Shown here: positions 25,802 to 35,194 of the stretch, piece by piece | Numbering within the stretch: the stretch's first letter is position 1 | Layout: each line of letters starts with the position of its first letter | Source of the DNA: Solirubrobacteraceae bacterium | GTDB lineage: Bacteria; Actinomycetota; Thermoleophilia; Solirubrobacterales; Solirubrobacteraceae | DNA: 64,000 nucleotides | Direction of reading: 5' to 3' | Assembly: GCA_030447505.1 (NCBI GenBank) | Contig: JAUJOT010000005.1 | Coordinates: 356,704-420,703 of the forward strand | Translations under genes and position numbers: made by a program | Notes under the pieces: model-generated | Seen by the model: the letters and a program-made list of their open reading frames with translations, nothing else | Database searches by the model: none | Told to the model about the DNA's origin: nothing

Positions 25802-26946
25802 GTGGACGAGGTGCTCACAAGACCAGCAGTCGCCACGCGCACGGTTCCCGAGCCGGGCGCCGTGCTCGGGCCGCGCGCGCTGAACCGGGCGCTGCTGGAC
25901 CGCCAGCTGCTCCTGCGACGCCACGAGCTCTCCGCCACTGCCGCGCTGGAGCATCTCGTCGGCATGCCGTCGCAGAATCCGAGCGCCCCGTACATCGGCC
26001 TCTGGTCGCGGCTGATCGACTTTCACCCCGACGACCTGTCGTCGCTCGTGCACGCGCGCAAGGTCGTCCGCATCGCGCTCATGCGCTGGACGCTGCACGC
26101 CGTGACCGCCCGCGACTGCATGACGCTGCGACCCGTCCTGCAACCGGCCATCGAGCGCCGGATGCAGGCCTGCTTCGGACGGCACCTGCACGGGGTCGAT
26201 CTGGACGGCTCGAGCAGCAGGGCCGCAGCCTCGTCGAGCAGGAAGCGCGCACGCTCGGGGACATCGGGCGGCTGCTGGTCGCCGACTGGCCCAGGCACGA
26301 GCCGCGCGTCCTCGGTAACGCGCTGTCGGCGCTCGCGCCGCTCGTCCACGTCCCACCGCGCGGGATCTGGGGACGCAACGGCCGCGGCGTGCAGACGACG
26401 GCGCAGCGCTGGCTCGGCCGCCGGCTCGAGCGTGAGGCCCAGCCCGACGAGCTGATCCGCCGCTATCTGGGGGCATACGGGCCCGCGACGGCAGCCGACA
26501 TCAGGGCGTGGTCGGGGATGACGGGGCTCGGTCCGGCGATCGAGCGCCTGCGCCCGATCCTGCGCAGCTTCCGCGACGAGCACGGACGCGAGCTGCTCGA
26601 CGTCGCCGACGGCGCGCTGCCCGACCCGGAGACGCCCGCGCCGCCGCGCTTCCTGCCCGACTTCGACAACGCGGCGCTCGCCCACGCCGACCGCGCGCGG
26701 ATCGTCGCAGGCGCGCCGCAGCGCCGCAGCCTGTCGCCGAAGACGTTCCTGATCGACGGCTTCGTGCACGGATCGTGGCGGATCATCCGCGGCCGCAGCA
26801 TCCTGACGCTCGAGATCACGCCCTTCGCGGAGATGTCGCGCACGGCCCGTATCGCGCTCGCCGAGGAGGGAATGCGGCTGCTGACGTTCCTCGCTGCAGA
26901 CGCGGACGACGACATGCGCGTCAGCGTCCGCTTCGCCGCCGCTTAA
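25802..26946 (+). pseudogene. Winged-helix DNA-binding protein (YcaQ/AlkZ-like), frameshifted
   Basis: The first frame (GTG 25802) gives ALNRALLDRQLLLRRHELSA, LEHLVGMPSQNPSAPYIGLW and the VTARDCMTLRPVLQPAIERR block typical of PF06224. Near 26208 the frame changes and continues LEQQGRSLVEQEARTLGD, HVPPRGIWGRNGRG, ending VSVRFAAA. Together they make a full ~380-residue protein. Relatives unhook DNA interstrand crosslinks (AlkZ/YcaQ) or are uncharacterised. One missing base breaks it, either a real mutation or an error. Confidence 0.78.
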
Positions 26947-27007
26947 CGGTCGCGCGCGGCGGGTATTTGGACCCTGCCGGCACAACTTCTCGCAAGGAGC
27001 ACCTCAA

Positions 27008-27286
27008 ATGATCGGATTCATCGTCGCCGGACTCATCATCGGCCTCCTCGCCCGCCTGCTGCTTCCGGGCCGTCAGCGGATCGGGCTGCTGTGGACGCTC
27101 GCCCTCGGCGTGCTCGGCTCGGTCGTCGGAGGCACCGTCGCCAACGCCATTGGCAGCGGCGACATCATGGAGCTCAACGTCTTCGGGTTCGTCGTTGCAG
27201 TGATCGCCGCGGTTGCTCTGCTCGCGATCGGCGAGCGTGCCGGGCTGGGAGCAGGTCCCAAGCGCAGGCGCCTCGAGCACCGCTAG
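27008..27286 (+). CDS. GlsB/YeaQ/YmgE family stress-response membrane protein
   Basis: 92 residues with a strong AAGGAG ribosome-binding site. Three hydrophobic segments (FIVAGLIIGLLARLLL, LLWTLALGVLGSVVGG, VFGFVVAVIAAVALL) with the glycine-rich pattern GLIIGLLAR and GVLGSVVGG are diagnostic of the transglycosylase-associated family, inner-membrane proteins of stress responses. The function is not defined biochemically. Confidence 0.88.
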   Translation: MIGFIVAGLIIGLLARLLLPGRQRIGLLWTLALGVLGSVVGGTVANAIGSGDIMELNVFGFVVAVIAAVALLAIGERAGLGAGPKRRRLEHR

Positions 27287-27331
27287 ACGACCGCGTTTCG
27301 TCAGGAGCGCACGGCGCCCTGTCCCGCCGGC

Positions 27332-28421
27332 CTATCGCCGGCGGGCGGGCTGCCCGGAGCCTGACCGCTGCGACGCGGCGATGCTGTGCACCGTCGGCAG
27401 GCAGTCCGCGACCGCGAACCACGTCTGCGCTGCATCGCCGGAGCCGAAGACATGGCCCGACGTCGTTCCGAAGTACAGCTCGAGCTTCGCGCCCTCTCCG
27501 GCGCCGGCGAACGCATGGCGCAGGACCGTCAGGTACGCGTCCTGCTGGGGCAGTCCGTTGCCGCGTGCGCTCCAGCTCGCGCCGGCGTCGCGTGTCTCGT
27601 AGACCCGCAGGCTCCCGCCCGCTGTGACCCGGTCGCTGTCCGCCGTCAGGGGGATGACGAACGCGCTGTCCGCGTCGGCCGGATCGACCGCCAGCGGGAA
27701 GCTGAAGTCCGACGGCAGGCCGGCGGCGACGTCCTCCCACGTCCGGCCGGCGTCGTCGGAGCGATACACGCCGCCGTGAAACTGCATGAAGATCCGCTCG
27801 GGGTTCTTCCGCGCGCGCTGCAGGTTGTGGACGCACAGGTCCGTCGATTGCGCGCGCGTGTCCTCCGGCACGTAGCGCGGGACAGACCCGCGTTTGCGCG
27901 CTCCCACGTCCGGCCGGCGTCCTGCGTCAGCCAGACGCCCGCGGCCGAGATCCCGAGCATCAGGCGGTCGGGCTGACCGGGCCAGGGCACGATCGAGTGC
28001 AGGCACAGGCCGCCGCCGCCGGGCGACCAGGACGGGCGCGACGGGTGCTCCCACAGCGCGGCGTTCAGCTGCCACGAACGGCCGCCGTCGCGGCTCTCGA
28101 AGAGCACACCGGGGTCGCCGCCGGCGTAGACGAGCCCGTCGGCCTCGCCCGCGACGATCGTCCAGATGCGCTCGAGCGCCGCGTCGCCGCCCTCGGGAAG
28201 CGCGACGCCCTGCGCCTGGCTCCACTCCCCGGTGGCCTCGTCCGCGAACCAGATCTTGGGACCGTAAAAGGGGCTCGTCACCGACGCCAGCAGCCGACCG
28301 CTGCGTGGATCGCGCATGGCGTACTCGACCGGCTCGCCCGCGCTACCTGAGTGTACGCCGAGCCGGGCCTGCCCTCGAGGACGAACAGACCCTTCTTCGT
28401 TGCGACGAGCAGCTCTGTCAC
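27332..28421 (-). pseudogene. BNR/exo-sialidase-like propeller protein, two frameshifts
   Basis: The start at 28421 gives VTELLVATKKGLFVLEG. After an indel near 28345 the frame is EPVEYAMRDPRSGRLLASV ... FESRDGGRSW ... GVWLTQDAGRTW. After another near 27895 it is VPRYVPEDTRA ... FMQFHGGVYRSDDAGRTW ... YFGTTSGHVFGSGDAAQTWF. The blocks line up with one ~350-residue family of BNR-repeat, putatively sialidase-like proteins in actinobacteria. Blades keep the S/TxDxGxTW Asp-box. Confidence 0.78.
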
Positions 28422-28530
28422 GCTGCGCGATCCTGCCGATCGGGCGCCGGAAGGTCAACCAGCCGTTGCTCATGCCGCCTAGCGGGCCGGGATCGTGCCC
28501 CGGCCCGCGCCTGCGGTGCTGCAGCGTTGC

Positions 28531-28788
28531 CTAGATGGCCCGCTTGGCCGCCGCGCGCTCCTCGTCCATGTCGAGCTTGTTGATGTGCTCCTGCGCACGC
28601 GCGATCTTGTCGCCGGCGTCGTCGGGCACCTCGGGCGCCGCCTCGGCGGCTGCGCCGTCGGACGCCGCGGCCTGCTGGTCGACGGTCGCGGCGAGTTCGC
28701 TGTCGCCCGAGCCTCCTGTGGCGCCTTCAGCGCCGCCCGCCGGCTCCTCGGTGGCCTCGGCCTGCTGGTCGACCTGTTCCTCTTGCAT
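28531..28788 (-). CDS. Small acidic protein of unknown function
   Basis: 85 residues, start chosen at 28788 because GGAGA lies 7 bases upstream. The composition is strongly Glu/Ala/Gln-rich (DQQAEATEEPAGG), with one ordered-looking C-terminal helix KIARAQEHINKLDMDEERAA. There is no membrane segment and no recognised domain. Convergent-side neighbours suggest nothing. Possibly an intrinsically disordered stress protein; this is speculation. Confidence 0.5.
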   Translation of the reverse strand: MQEEQVDQQAEATEEPAGGAEGATGGSGDSELAATVDQQAAASDGAAAEAAPEVPDDAGDKIARAQEHINKLDMDEERAAAKRAI

Positions 28789-28929
28789 GGCTCGTCTCCA
28801 TTCGTCGGGTCTCGGGTCCCCTACCCGCTCGCGGCGCAAATCACGTGTCGCCCCGACGGCTGGCGCAGCGAGCGCGCCGGACGCCGATCGACGCGCGTTC
28901 GATGCGCAGGGCGGGTAGTCAGCGGTACT

Positions 28930-30120
28930 GTGACGTTGACCCGCGACGAGACCGATCTGCCGAGCACAGATCTGAGGAACCTCGACGAGCTGGGTGAGGT
29001 GGGCGGACGGCGCGTGCTCGTGCGCGTCGACTTCAACGTCCCGCTCGACGCAGGCGCGGTCGCGGACGACACCCGTATACGACTTGCGATCCCGACGCTC
29101 GACGCGTTGCGCGCGCGCGGCGCGAGCGTGCTGCTCGTCTCGCATCTCGGCCGGCCCAAGGGCCGCGACCCGCAGTGGTCGCTGCGGCCGATAGCCGACC
29201 ACCTTGCCGGGCTCCTCGGCGAGCACGTCGTGCTCGCTCCGAGCCTCGACGAGATCCCCGCGGGCGATCTCGTGATGCTCGAGAACATCCGCTTCGAGCC
29301 GGGCGAGACGACGAACGACCCGGCCCTTGCGGCTCGTCTCGGCGCGCTCGCCGATGCCTACGTCAACGACGCGTTCGGCTCGGCGCATCGCGCGCATGCG
29401 TCGACGGAGGGCGTCGTGCACCACGTCGAGCGCTCGGCCGCCGGGCTACTGTTCGAGCGCGAGGTGCGGACGCTCGTGCGCCTCCTCGACGAGCCCGAGC
29501 GCCCGCTTGTCGCCGTCCTCGGCGGCGCGAAGGCGGCCGACAAGCTCGGCGTCATCAACCGCTTTCTCGAAGTCGCCGACACCGTCTTGCTGGGCGGCGG
29601 GATGAGCTATCCGTTCTTCGTCGCCGAGGGCAAGCGGATCGGCCGCTCGCTGTGCGACGAGCCGGGCCTCGACGCGGCGCGCCAGGTGCTCGGGCAGCCG
29701 TCCACGGCGGGCCGCCTGCTCCTGCCCGTCGACGTCGTGATCGCCGACGACTTCTCGGCCGACGCCGAGTTGCGCGTGGCCGACCCGATCGACATCGACG
29801 AGGATTGGGAGGCGATCGACATCGGTCCGCGCACGCGCGCGCTCTACGCCGAGATCATCCGCGAGGCGGGCACCGTCTTCTGGAACGGGCCTGTCGGGGC
29901 TTTCGAGATCGAGCCCTTCGCGGCCGGGACGTACGCGATCGCCCGCGCGGTCGCCGACAGCGATGCGATCACGGTCGTCGGAGGCGGCGACTCCGGTGCC
30001 GCGATCACGCGCTTCAGGCTGCAGGACGAGGTGACGCACCTGTCGACGGGCGGCGGCGCGGCGCTGGAGTTTCTGGAGGGCCGGGTGCTGCCGGGGGTGG
30101 CGGCGCTGACGGATTCGTAG
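28930..30120 (+). CDS. pgk: Phosphoglycerate kinase
   Basis: 396 residues, the standard length, from a GTG at 28930. Signature VLVRVDFNVPLD at the N-terminus, substrate-site Arg in SHLGRPKG, hinge and nucleotide motifs LGGAKAADKL and LGGGMSYPF, and the C-terminal VVGGGDSGAA with THLSTGGGAALEFLEG. Catalyses 1,3-bisphosphoglycerate + ADP to 3-phosphoglycerate + ATP in the cytoplasm. It is not flanked by gap or tpi as in the usual glycolytic operon, so it may be a second copy. Confidence 0.93.
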   Translation: MTLTRDETDLPSTDLRNLDELGEVGGRRVLVRVDFNVPLDAGAVADDTRIRLAIPTLDALRARGASVLLVSHLGRPKGRDPQWSLRPIADHLAGLLGEHVVLAPSLDEIPAGDLVMLENIRFEPGETTNDPALAARLGALADAYVNDAFGSAHRAHASTEGVVHHVERSAAGLLFEREVRTLVRLLDEPERPLVAVLGGAKAADKLGVINRFLEVADTVLLGGGMSYPFFVAEGKRIGRSLCDEPGLDAARQVLGQPSTAGRLLLPVDVVIADDFSADAELRVADPIDIDEDWEAIDIGPRTRALYAEIIREAGTVFWNGPVGAFEIEPFAAGTYAIARAVADSDAITVVGGGDSGAAITRFRLQDEVTHLSTGGGAALEFLEGRVLPGVAALTDS

Positions 30121-30239
30121 GGCGCCGGCGGCCGGCTCGCCGCGAAACCACCATCGCGATGCAGACCGCGCCGTCGCGCAGGATGAGGTCGTCCAGGACG
30201 AAGACGCCGAAAGACCGCTCAGCGTCGTGCGAGCGGAGC

Positions 30240-31880
30240 CTATGCCGCGATCTTCTGAGCGCGCTGCTCGCGCGCGATCTCCTTCTCGGGCCGAGGTGGG
30301 CGCGGCAGTCGGCGCGTCATGTGCTTGCGCCACATCCCGATCAGCCCAAGGCGCCAGAAGTAGTAGCCCGTGCGCCCCGGGATCGCCGAGAAGTCGAGCT
30401 TGACGAGGTGGCTCATCGCGCGGCGCGAGAGGTACATCCCGCGCAGCAGGCGACCCAGGCGCGGGTACATCCGCTGCTCCTCGGTGCTCGCCTTGACGCG
30501 CTTGAGCAGCCGCTTCCACAGCCACTCCGGCGGACGCCACATCGTCAGCACGTAGAGCAGCAGGTTGGCCAGCCGCGGCGGGATCGCCATGAACGTCGCC
30601 GAGATCTCCTCGATGTCGACGCCGCGCTCCTTCATCGCCTGCTCGAGCTCGGTGTTCGGAATGACCTTCAGCGAGTAGATGAACAGCGTGTAGGGCCTGT
30701 CCATGTCGTAGAGCAGCTGCAGCGTCTCCTTGATGTCCTCGCGCGTCTCGATCGGGTTGTCGGTGATGATGTCGTAGGCCGGAGGGATGTGGTACTTCGG
30801 CGCAAACGACGCATTGATCTCACCCGCGGCGAGGATCTTCTCCGGCGGCGAGGGGCGCTTGTAGAAGTCCAGCGTGCGACGGCTGCCGCTCTGGATCCCC
30901 ATCCGGACGCGGTTCATCCCGGCCCACGTCAGCAGCTCGAACTTGTCGCGCTTGACGTAGTTGGGGATCACGCCGTAGACGGCGAACGGCAGGTCGAGCT
31001 CCGCCTTCCACAGCTCGGCGAACTCCTCGATCTCGCGGTACGGGATCGCCATGAAGCTGTCGTCGTGAAACGAGACGTGGCTGAGGTGCGGAAAGCGCGC
31101 GCGGGCGGTCTTGACCTCGTCGACGATGTAGCGCGCGCTCGGGTGGCGGATGCGCTTGTACTTCGCATCGTTTGAGATGAACTTCGTGTTGCCGCAGTAC
31201 GTGCAGTGAAACGGGCAGCCGATCGACCACAGCGTGGTGTAGCTGAGGCCGTCGTTGTCGATGTAGTGCCGGGCGTCCATCGGGCGAAAGCCCTGGCCCG
31301 TCTCGTAGATCGTCTCCCCCTCGCCGTACTGCGGGAAGGGCAGCGACTCCATCTGCTCGACGCTCATCAGCGGCAGGAAGTGGTTCTTGATGACGCTTCC
31401 GTCGGGCTGCTTGAACCAGAAGTTCTTCACGCCGGTATGGTCGCGGCCGTCGTTCAACAGCCCGTGCAGCTCCTCGAAGGCGAACTCGCCCTCGCCGGTG
31501 CAGATCGCATCGACATCGGCGAGGATCGCGTCCTCGGGCTGGATGATCGCGTGGATCCCGCCCCAGATGACGAACGTCGAGGGGTCGAGCTGCTTGACGC
31601 GCGTGATCAGCCGGCGCGTGAGCTCCGCGTAGCCCGTCATGGACGAGAAGCCGACGACGTCGGCCTCGATCAGGTGGCGTGCCGCGAGGTCGATGTCCTC
31701 GTCCTCGAGCGAGCCGGCGCTGCCCAACGTGCCGCGCAGGCCGTTGCGGATGTTGCGGTACCGGTTCGTCGAGACGTAGCAGGACTCCGTGTCCTCGTTG
31801 ATACGCGCGACGAACGCGGCCATCTTTCGAAAGCCGCAGGAGGTGATCCCATCCTCCAGCGACACCATCTTGATGCGCAA
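30240..31880 (-). CDS. B12-binding-domain radical SAM protein
   Basis: 546 residues from a TTG with GGGAG upstream. Residues ~55-130 form a B12-binding-like Rossmann domain (IEADVVGFSSMTGY, TFVIWGGIHAII). Residues ~210-420 are a radical SAM barrel with Cys222, Cys226 and Cys229 (GCPFHCTYCGNT), the GNT near the SAM site, and later VRMGIQSGSRRTL and DIITDNPIET typical of the BchE/P-methylase-like class. The C-terminus is basic and helical. It likely binds a 4Fe-4S cluster, SAM and cobalamin. The reaction (methylation or ring chemistry) cannot be told; no biosynthetic cluster surrounds it. Confidence 0.85.
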   Translation of the reverse strand: MRIKMVSLEDGITSCGFRKMAAFVARINEDTESCYVSTNRYRNIRNGLRGTLGSAGSLEDEDIDLAARHLIEADVVGFSSMTGYAELTRRLITRVKQLDPSTFVIWGGIHAIIQPEDAILADVDAICTGEGEFAFEELHGLLNDGRDHTGVKNFWFKQPDGSVIKNHFLPLMSVEQMESLPFPQYGEGETIYETGQGFRPMDARHYIDNDGLSYTTLWSIGCPFHCTYCGNTKFISNDAKYKRIRHPSARYIVDEVKTARARFPHLSHVSFHDDSFMAIPYREIEEFAELWKAELDLPFAVYGVIPNYVKRDKFELLTWAGMNRVRMGIQSGSRRTLDFYKRPSPPEKILAAGEINASFAPKYHIPPAYDIITDNPIETREDIKETLQLLYDMDRPYTLFIYSLKVIPNTELEQAMKERGVDIEEISATFMAIPPRLANLLLYVLTMWRPPEWLWKRLLKRVKASTEEQRMYPRLGRLLRGMYLSRRAMSHLVKLDFSAIPGRTGYYFWRLGLIGMWRKHMTRRLPRPPRPEKEIAREQRAQKIAA

Positions 31881-31979
31881 GGCAACTCCCCCGCTCTCCG
31901 TGGCTGAGGCCGCAATCGTACCGCGCGTCACAGTTGCAGTTGTACGTGCGTCCAGGCAGGTGCCACTACCGTGGGCGCC

Positions 31980-32456
31980 GTGAACCACGCGACGCTCGAG
32001 GACGGCCTGATCGCGGGCGCCGTCGCAGCCGTGCTCAGCGGCGCCCCCTCGACGCTGCACGCGATCGCGACACGGTCGAGCCCGCTCGAGGCGACGCTCG
32101 CGGCGGGCACGCTGCTGCTCGGGCGCGAGCGCCGGCCGCTGGCGCTCGCGCTCGCCGCGATCCCGGTCCACGTGACGTTGTCGTTGGGCTGGGCGCTGCT
32201 GCTCGCCGCGGTCCTCCCGCGCCGGCGGACCGTCAGCTACGCGAGCCTTGCCGGGCTCGCGATCGCCGCGCTGGACCTCGGGGTCGTCGGCCGCCGCTAC
32301 CCGCGCATCCGCGCGCTGCCCCAGCTGCCCCAGGTGCTCGACCATGTCGCCTACGGCGCGACCGTGGGCGCGGTGCTCAGGCGGCGACGGCGGCGACGAG
32401 CGTCGCGTCCAGCCCTGCGCCGGTGCGACGTGCCGTCCCACGGGTGCCTACGCTGA
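31980..32456 (+). CDS. Conserved small membrane protein
   Basis: About 158 residues, GTG at 31980 (or 31971). Segments LIAGAVAAVLSGAPSTLHAI, VTLSLGWALLLAAVL and SLAGLAIAALDLGVVGRR are hydrophobic, and LDHVAYGATVGAVLRRRR forms the positively charged C-terminal end. The GAPST and PQVLDHVAYG blocks recur in an uncharacterised actinobacterial family, probably with three or four membrane helices. Divergent from the radical SAM gene. Confidence 0.6.
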   Translation: MNHATLEDGLIAGAVAAVLSGAPSTLHAIATRSSPLEATLAAGTLLLGRERRPLALALAAIPVHVTLSLGWALLLAAVLPRRRTVSYASLAGLAIAALDLGVVGRRYPRIRALPQLPQVLDHVAYGATVGAVLRRRRRRRASRPALRRCDVPSHGCLR

Positions 32457-32496
32457 CCTCGGGGTTCCGACCACAAGTCTGCGTCAGGCGTTAGTA

Positions 32497-33571
32497 GGGG
32501 TCGCGCTAGCTGTAGGTCCCGAGCAGGTTGTTCAGGCGGCTGATCGGTGGTTGTCGGCCGATGGCTGCGTGTCGTCGGTGATGGTTGTAGCGGTAGATCC
32601 AGCCGTCAAGGGCTGCGGTGCGTTCGGCGCTGGTGGCGTAGATCGCGCCGTAGGCCCAGCCGGCGAGCATCGTGCGGATGAAGCGCTCGGCCTTGCCGTT
32701 GGTCTGCGGGCGTCGTGGCCGGGTGCGCAGGTGGCGGATGCCCAGCGTTCTGCAGGCGATCGCGTGAACGGCTGAGCGGTACGCCGAGCCGTTGTCGGTA
32801 AGCAGGTCGCAGACGGTCATGCCGTGGCTCTCAAAGAACGCGATCGCTCGGCGCAAAAACCCGATCGCGGTGGTTGCCTTCTCGTCGCTGAGGACTTCGG
32901 CGTAGGCCAGGCGCGTGGCGTCGTCGATCGCGACGTGGACGTAGTCCCAGCCGACGATCCTGCGGTTGTGTCCCTCGCTGTCTTTGCGTGTGCGTCGCGG
33001 GTTGCGCTGGAGCCCGGTGATGCGTTTGCCCGCGCCGCCGTGGATGCGGCCGAGCTTCTTGACGTCGATGTGGATCAGCTCACCGGCGACCTGGCGCTCG
33101 TAGCGCTCCGCGGGCTCCAAGCCCAAGCGACCGAGGCGCCCCATCCCGATCCGCGTGAGGATCCCTGAGACCGTCGACAGCGGCCGGTCAAGGACCTCGG
33201 CGATCTCTGGCCCCGAGAAGCGCAACCGTCGCAGTGCCGCGATCGCCTCGATCGTCCGCTCGTCGGTGCGGTTGGCCACCAGCTGCGGCGTCGACGGCCT
33301 GTCGATCAAGCCATCGGGCCCTTCGGTGCGATACCGCGCGAGCCACTTCCGGGCGGTCCGCTCAGAGATCCCGACGCTCTGTGCGGCGTCTCGGACCTTC
33401 CAACTCTCCCTCTCGATTCGATCGACAAGCAACTGCCGGCCGATCACGCTGAGCCGCGCGTTAGCGTGCAACTTCATCCGGTGTCTCCTTGGTGCTGGGG
33501 CTTCGTAACCACCAGCCTCCAGGGAGGCCCGGATGAACAACGTCCTCAGGAACTACAGCTAGCGCGACCCC
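32497..33571 (-). mobile_element. IS481-family insertion sequence, complete
   Basis: Terminal inverted repeats GGGGTCGCGCTAGCTGTAG are perfect at both ends (from 32497 rightward and from 33571 leftward). A single transposase gene fills the element. A truncated second copy of the left end lies at 52905-53046. Confidence 0.85.
32506..33477 (-). CDS. IS481-family transposase
   Basis: About 323 residues starting MKLHANARLSVIGRQLL (33477); an upstream start at 33540 would add 21 residues. The N-terminal HTH is KVRDAAQSVGISERTARKWL, followed by a second winged region and the rve core with Asp (IHIDVKKL), Asp (LLTDNGSAY) and Glu (NGKAERFIRT). It ends YNHHRRHAAIGRQPP. Expected to be active. Confidence 0.92.
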   Translation of the reverse strand: MKLHANARLSVIGRQLLVDRIERESWKVRDAAQSVGISERTARKWLARYRTEGPDGLIDRPSTPQLVANRTDERTIEAIAALRRLRFSGPEIAEVLDRPLSTVSGILTRIGMGRLGRLGLEPAERYERQVAGELIHIDVKKLGRIHGGAGKRITGLQRNPRRTRKDSEGHNRRIVGWDYVHVAIDDATRLAYAEVLSDEKATTAIGFLRRAIAFFESHGMTVCDLLTDNGSAYRSAVHAIACRTLGIRHLRTRPRRPQTNGKAERFIRTMLAGWAYGAIYATSAERTAALDGWIYRYNHHRRHAAIGRQPPISRLNNLLGTYS

Positions 33572-33682
33572 TAGCAGTCGCCGGCGGAGGCTCGCGCAGC
33601 GACTAATCGCTATTGGTCGCCGCCGCCGTGAAGCGGAATCCGTCCGTCGCCTTTGCGGCGCTCATTGGTCATCCTCGCAGTG

Positions 33683-33779
33683 CCTCGACCCCCGCCGGGT
33701 GAGAGCCCGCGGTGCTTGCCCGGTGCAGGGCCACTGTGAGACGTGCTCCTCCCGGCGGGGCGAGGTGCCGCAAGCGGCA
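33683..33779 (+). ncRNA. Candidate IS110 bridge-RNA-like structured leader
   Basis: CCTCGACCCCCGCCGGG (33683-33699) pairs, with two bulged bases, with CCCGGCGGGGCGAGG (33751-33765), enclosing a ~50-base internal loop. It is followed directly by the tight hairpin TGCCGC-AA-GCGGCA (33766-33779). This lies ~100 bases upstream of an IS110 transposase start, where IS110 elements encode their bridge RNA. The element is truncated, so this would be a relic. The assignment is inference from position and structure. Confidence 0.4.
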
Positions 33780-33877
33780 ACAGGACGTAGCCCCCGTGAG
33801 GGCCCGTCAATGAGCACCCGCAACGGTACCTCTCGGTCGGGGCGCTGTGAAGCGCATTCGATTGAGGGGAGACAGCC

Positions 33878-33946
33878 GTGGCGGAGCGGTACGCGGGGGT
33901 GGACTGGGCCAGCGAGAAGCACGACGTTCTCGTCCAAGACGCCGAG
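33878..33946 (+). pseudogene. IS110-family transposase, N-terminal stump
   Basis: The GTG start at 33878 has GGGGAG upstream and reads AERYAGVDWASEKHDVLVQD, the highly conserved N-terminus of IS110 transposases including the first Asp of the DEDD site. After ~23 codons similarity stops and the remaining frame is low-complexity Ser/Arg. The rest of the element is missing. Confidence 0.75.
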
Positions 33947-34384
33947 CATGTCGAACTCTCAAGCAGGAGCTCGTCATCGTCAGGCCGCTCGGGGAAGTCC
34001 TCCAAGTCCTCCATCACGGGCACATCATCCCGGCGCGGAAAGGAGGCGCGTGCGCCCATCGTGGCTCTTCTTACTCGGTGCCGATTCGGAACCTCTACCG
34101 GGACGCCGCTGCTGTCGGCGACCGACGTATCACGCTTGCATTCAAGGCAGCCGTCGACGGTTCTCCCTCGCCGCGACGCACGGCGAACGAGAGCCGCTGC
34201 GACGGAAGCTGGCGGTGCGGAGACGAATTTGAACGCCGATCGCGCAGCAGACCCGTGCTGTCGAGCGCTGAAGGCTGCGGCTCCGTGAGGGCCCGGAAGC
34301 CGCAGCCTGTAACGCGAATCCAGCACCGCCGCCACGGGCGGCAGGGGGTCGCGCGTCGGGCCGGCCGCCTTTCGCGATCGTAGG
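33947..34384. other. Unassigned stretch after IS110 stump
   Basis: Frames on both strands are open but show no family motif. A minus-strand stretch reads MEDLEDFPERPDDDELL, which might be an acidic protein tail, but it has no start or stop logic. Probably debris of past insertions plus the promoter region of the HipA-like gene at 34385. Confidence 0.35.
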
Positions 34385-35194
34385 ATGCGCGCCGTGGCGG
34401 GTGAAGACAACGAGTCCGAGGCAGTGCCCGGGCGTCCGACGGACGCCAAGCTGTCGATCCGGGCCGTGCTCGGCCCCGCGCAACCCAACTCGGGGTCGCA
34501 GGCGTTCCCCGTCCTAGCGTCCGATGGCGCTCGCTGGTACGTGAAGGCGCCGAACAACCCGCAGGGCAGCCAGATCCTCGTCACGGAGTACGTCGTCTCG
34601 CAGGTCGGCGCGCTGATCGGAGCGCCAGTATGCACGGTGCGCCCGATCGAGATCCCGGCTGACCTCGACGGCTTCCAGGTCGTCAATGGACCCGAGCTGC
34701 GCACCGGCATCGGCAGCGCCTCGCAGGCGATTCCCGACGTGGTGGAGATGCGCCCCCACCTCCTCTACCGCAACGAGGACGACAATGCGAGGCGCCACGC
34801 CGGCGTCTTCGCTCTGTTCGACTGGTGCTGGGGCGACGACCAGCAGTGGCTAGCCGTCGAAACTGACGAACACCGCCTCTACAGCCACGACCACGGCTAC
34901 TACTTCCCCCCCGGAGGCGAGAACTGGAGGGCGGCCGACCTCAGGGCGAACGTGCACCAGCCTCACGAGCTCGCGCTCCCCGCTGACGGCCTCGATGTCG
35001 ACGAGCTCGGCCGCCTCGCCGACGCCCTAGACGCCGTTGCAGCCGACGACATCACGTCGATCCTGGAGTCCGTGCCCGATGAGTGGCGGGTGCTCGACGA
35101 GGACCTTGAGGCGCTGGGCGACTACTTGCAGAAGCGCGCGCCGGCGGTGGCGAGCAGGTTGCGGGCTCTGCGTGCGAAACTAGTCCGTCCATGA
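34385..35194 (+). CDS. HipA-like kinase-fold protein (HipA_2 type)
   Basis: 269 residues. N-terminal strands SIRAVLGPAQPNSGSQAFPV then WYVKAPNNPQG resemble the glycine-loop/Lys region of HipA-like kinases, with ILVTEYVVSQVGALIGAPVC as the following helix. The middle holds FALFDWCWGDDQQWL and YSHDHGYYFPPG, the likely catalytic/metal segment. The C-terminus is helical. Compared with HipA toxins it is short and lacks the N-terminal subdomain. It overlaps the DUF3037 gene by 4 bases (ATGA), so the two are translationally coupled. This pair recurs in bacteria; its function is unknown. Confidence 0.72.
   Translation: MRAVAGEDNESEAVPGRPTDAKLSIRAVLGPAQPNSGSQAFPVLASDGARWYVKAPNNPQGSQILVTEYVVSQVGALIGAPVCTVRPIEIPADLDGFQVVNGPELRTGIGSASQAIPDVVEMRPHLLYRNEDDNARRHAGVFALFDWCWGDDQQWLAVETDEHRLYSHDHGYYFPPGGENWRAADLRANVHQPHELALPADGLDVDELGRLADALDAVAADDITSILESVPDEWRVLDEDLEALGDYLQKRAPAVASRLRALRAKLVRP

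Noticed and set aside
25802..26946. Two separate genes (25.8-26.2 kb and 26.4-26.9 kb)
   Set aside because: The two frames are consecutive halves of one PF06224-type protein, joined by a one-base shift near 26208.
33947..34080. Minus-strand acidic frame containing EDLEDFPERPDDDELL
   Set aside because: No start with a ribosome-binding site, no defined end and no recognised family; could be debris between IS remains.
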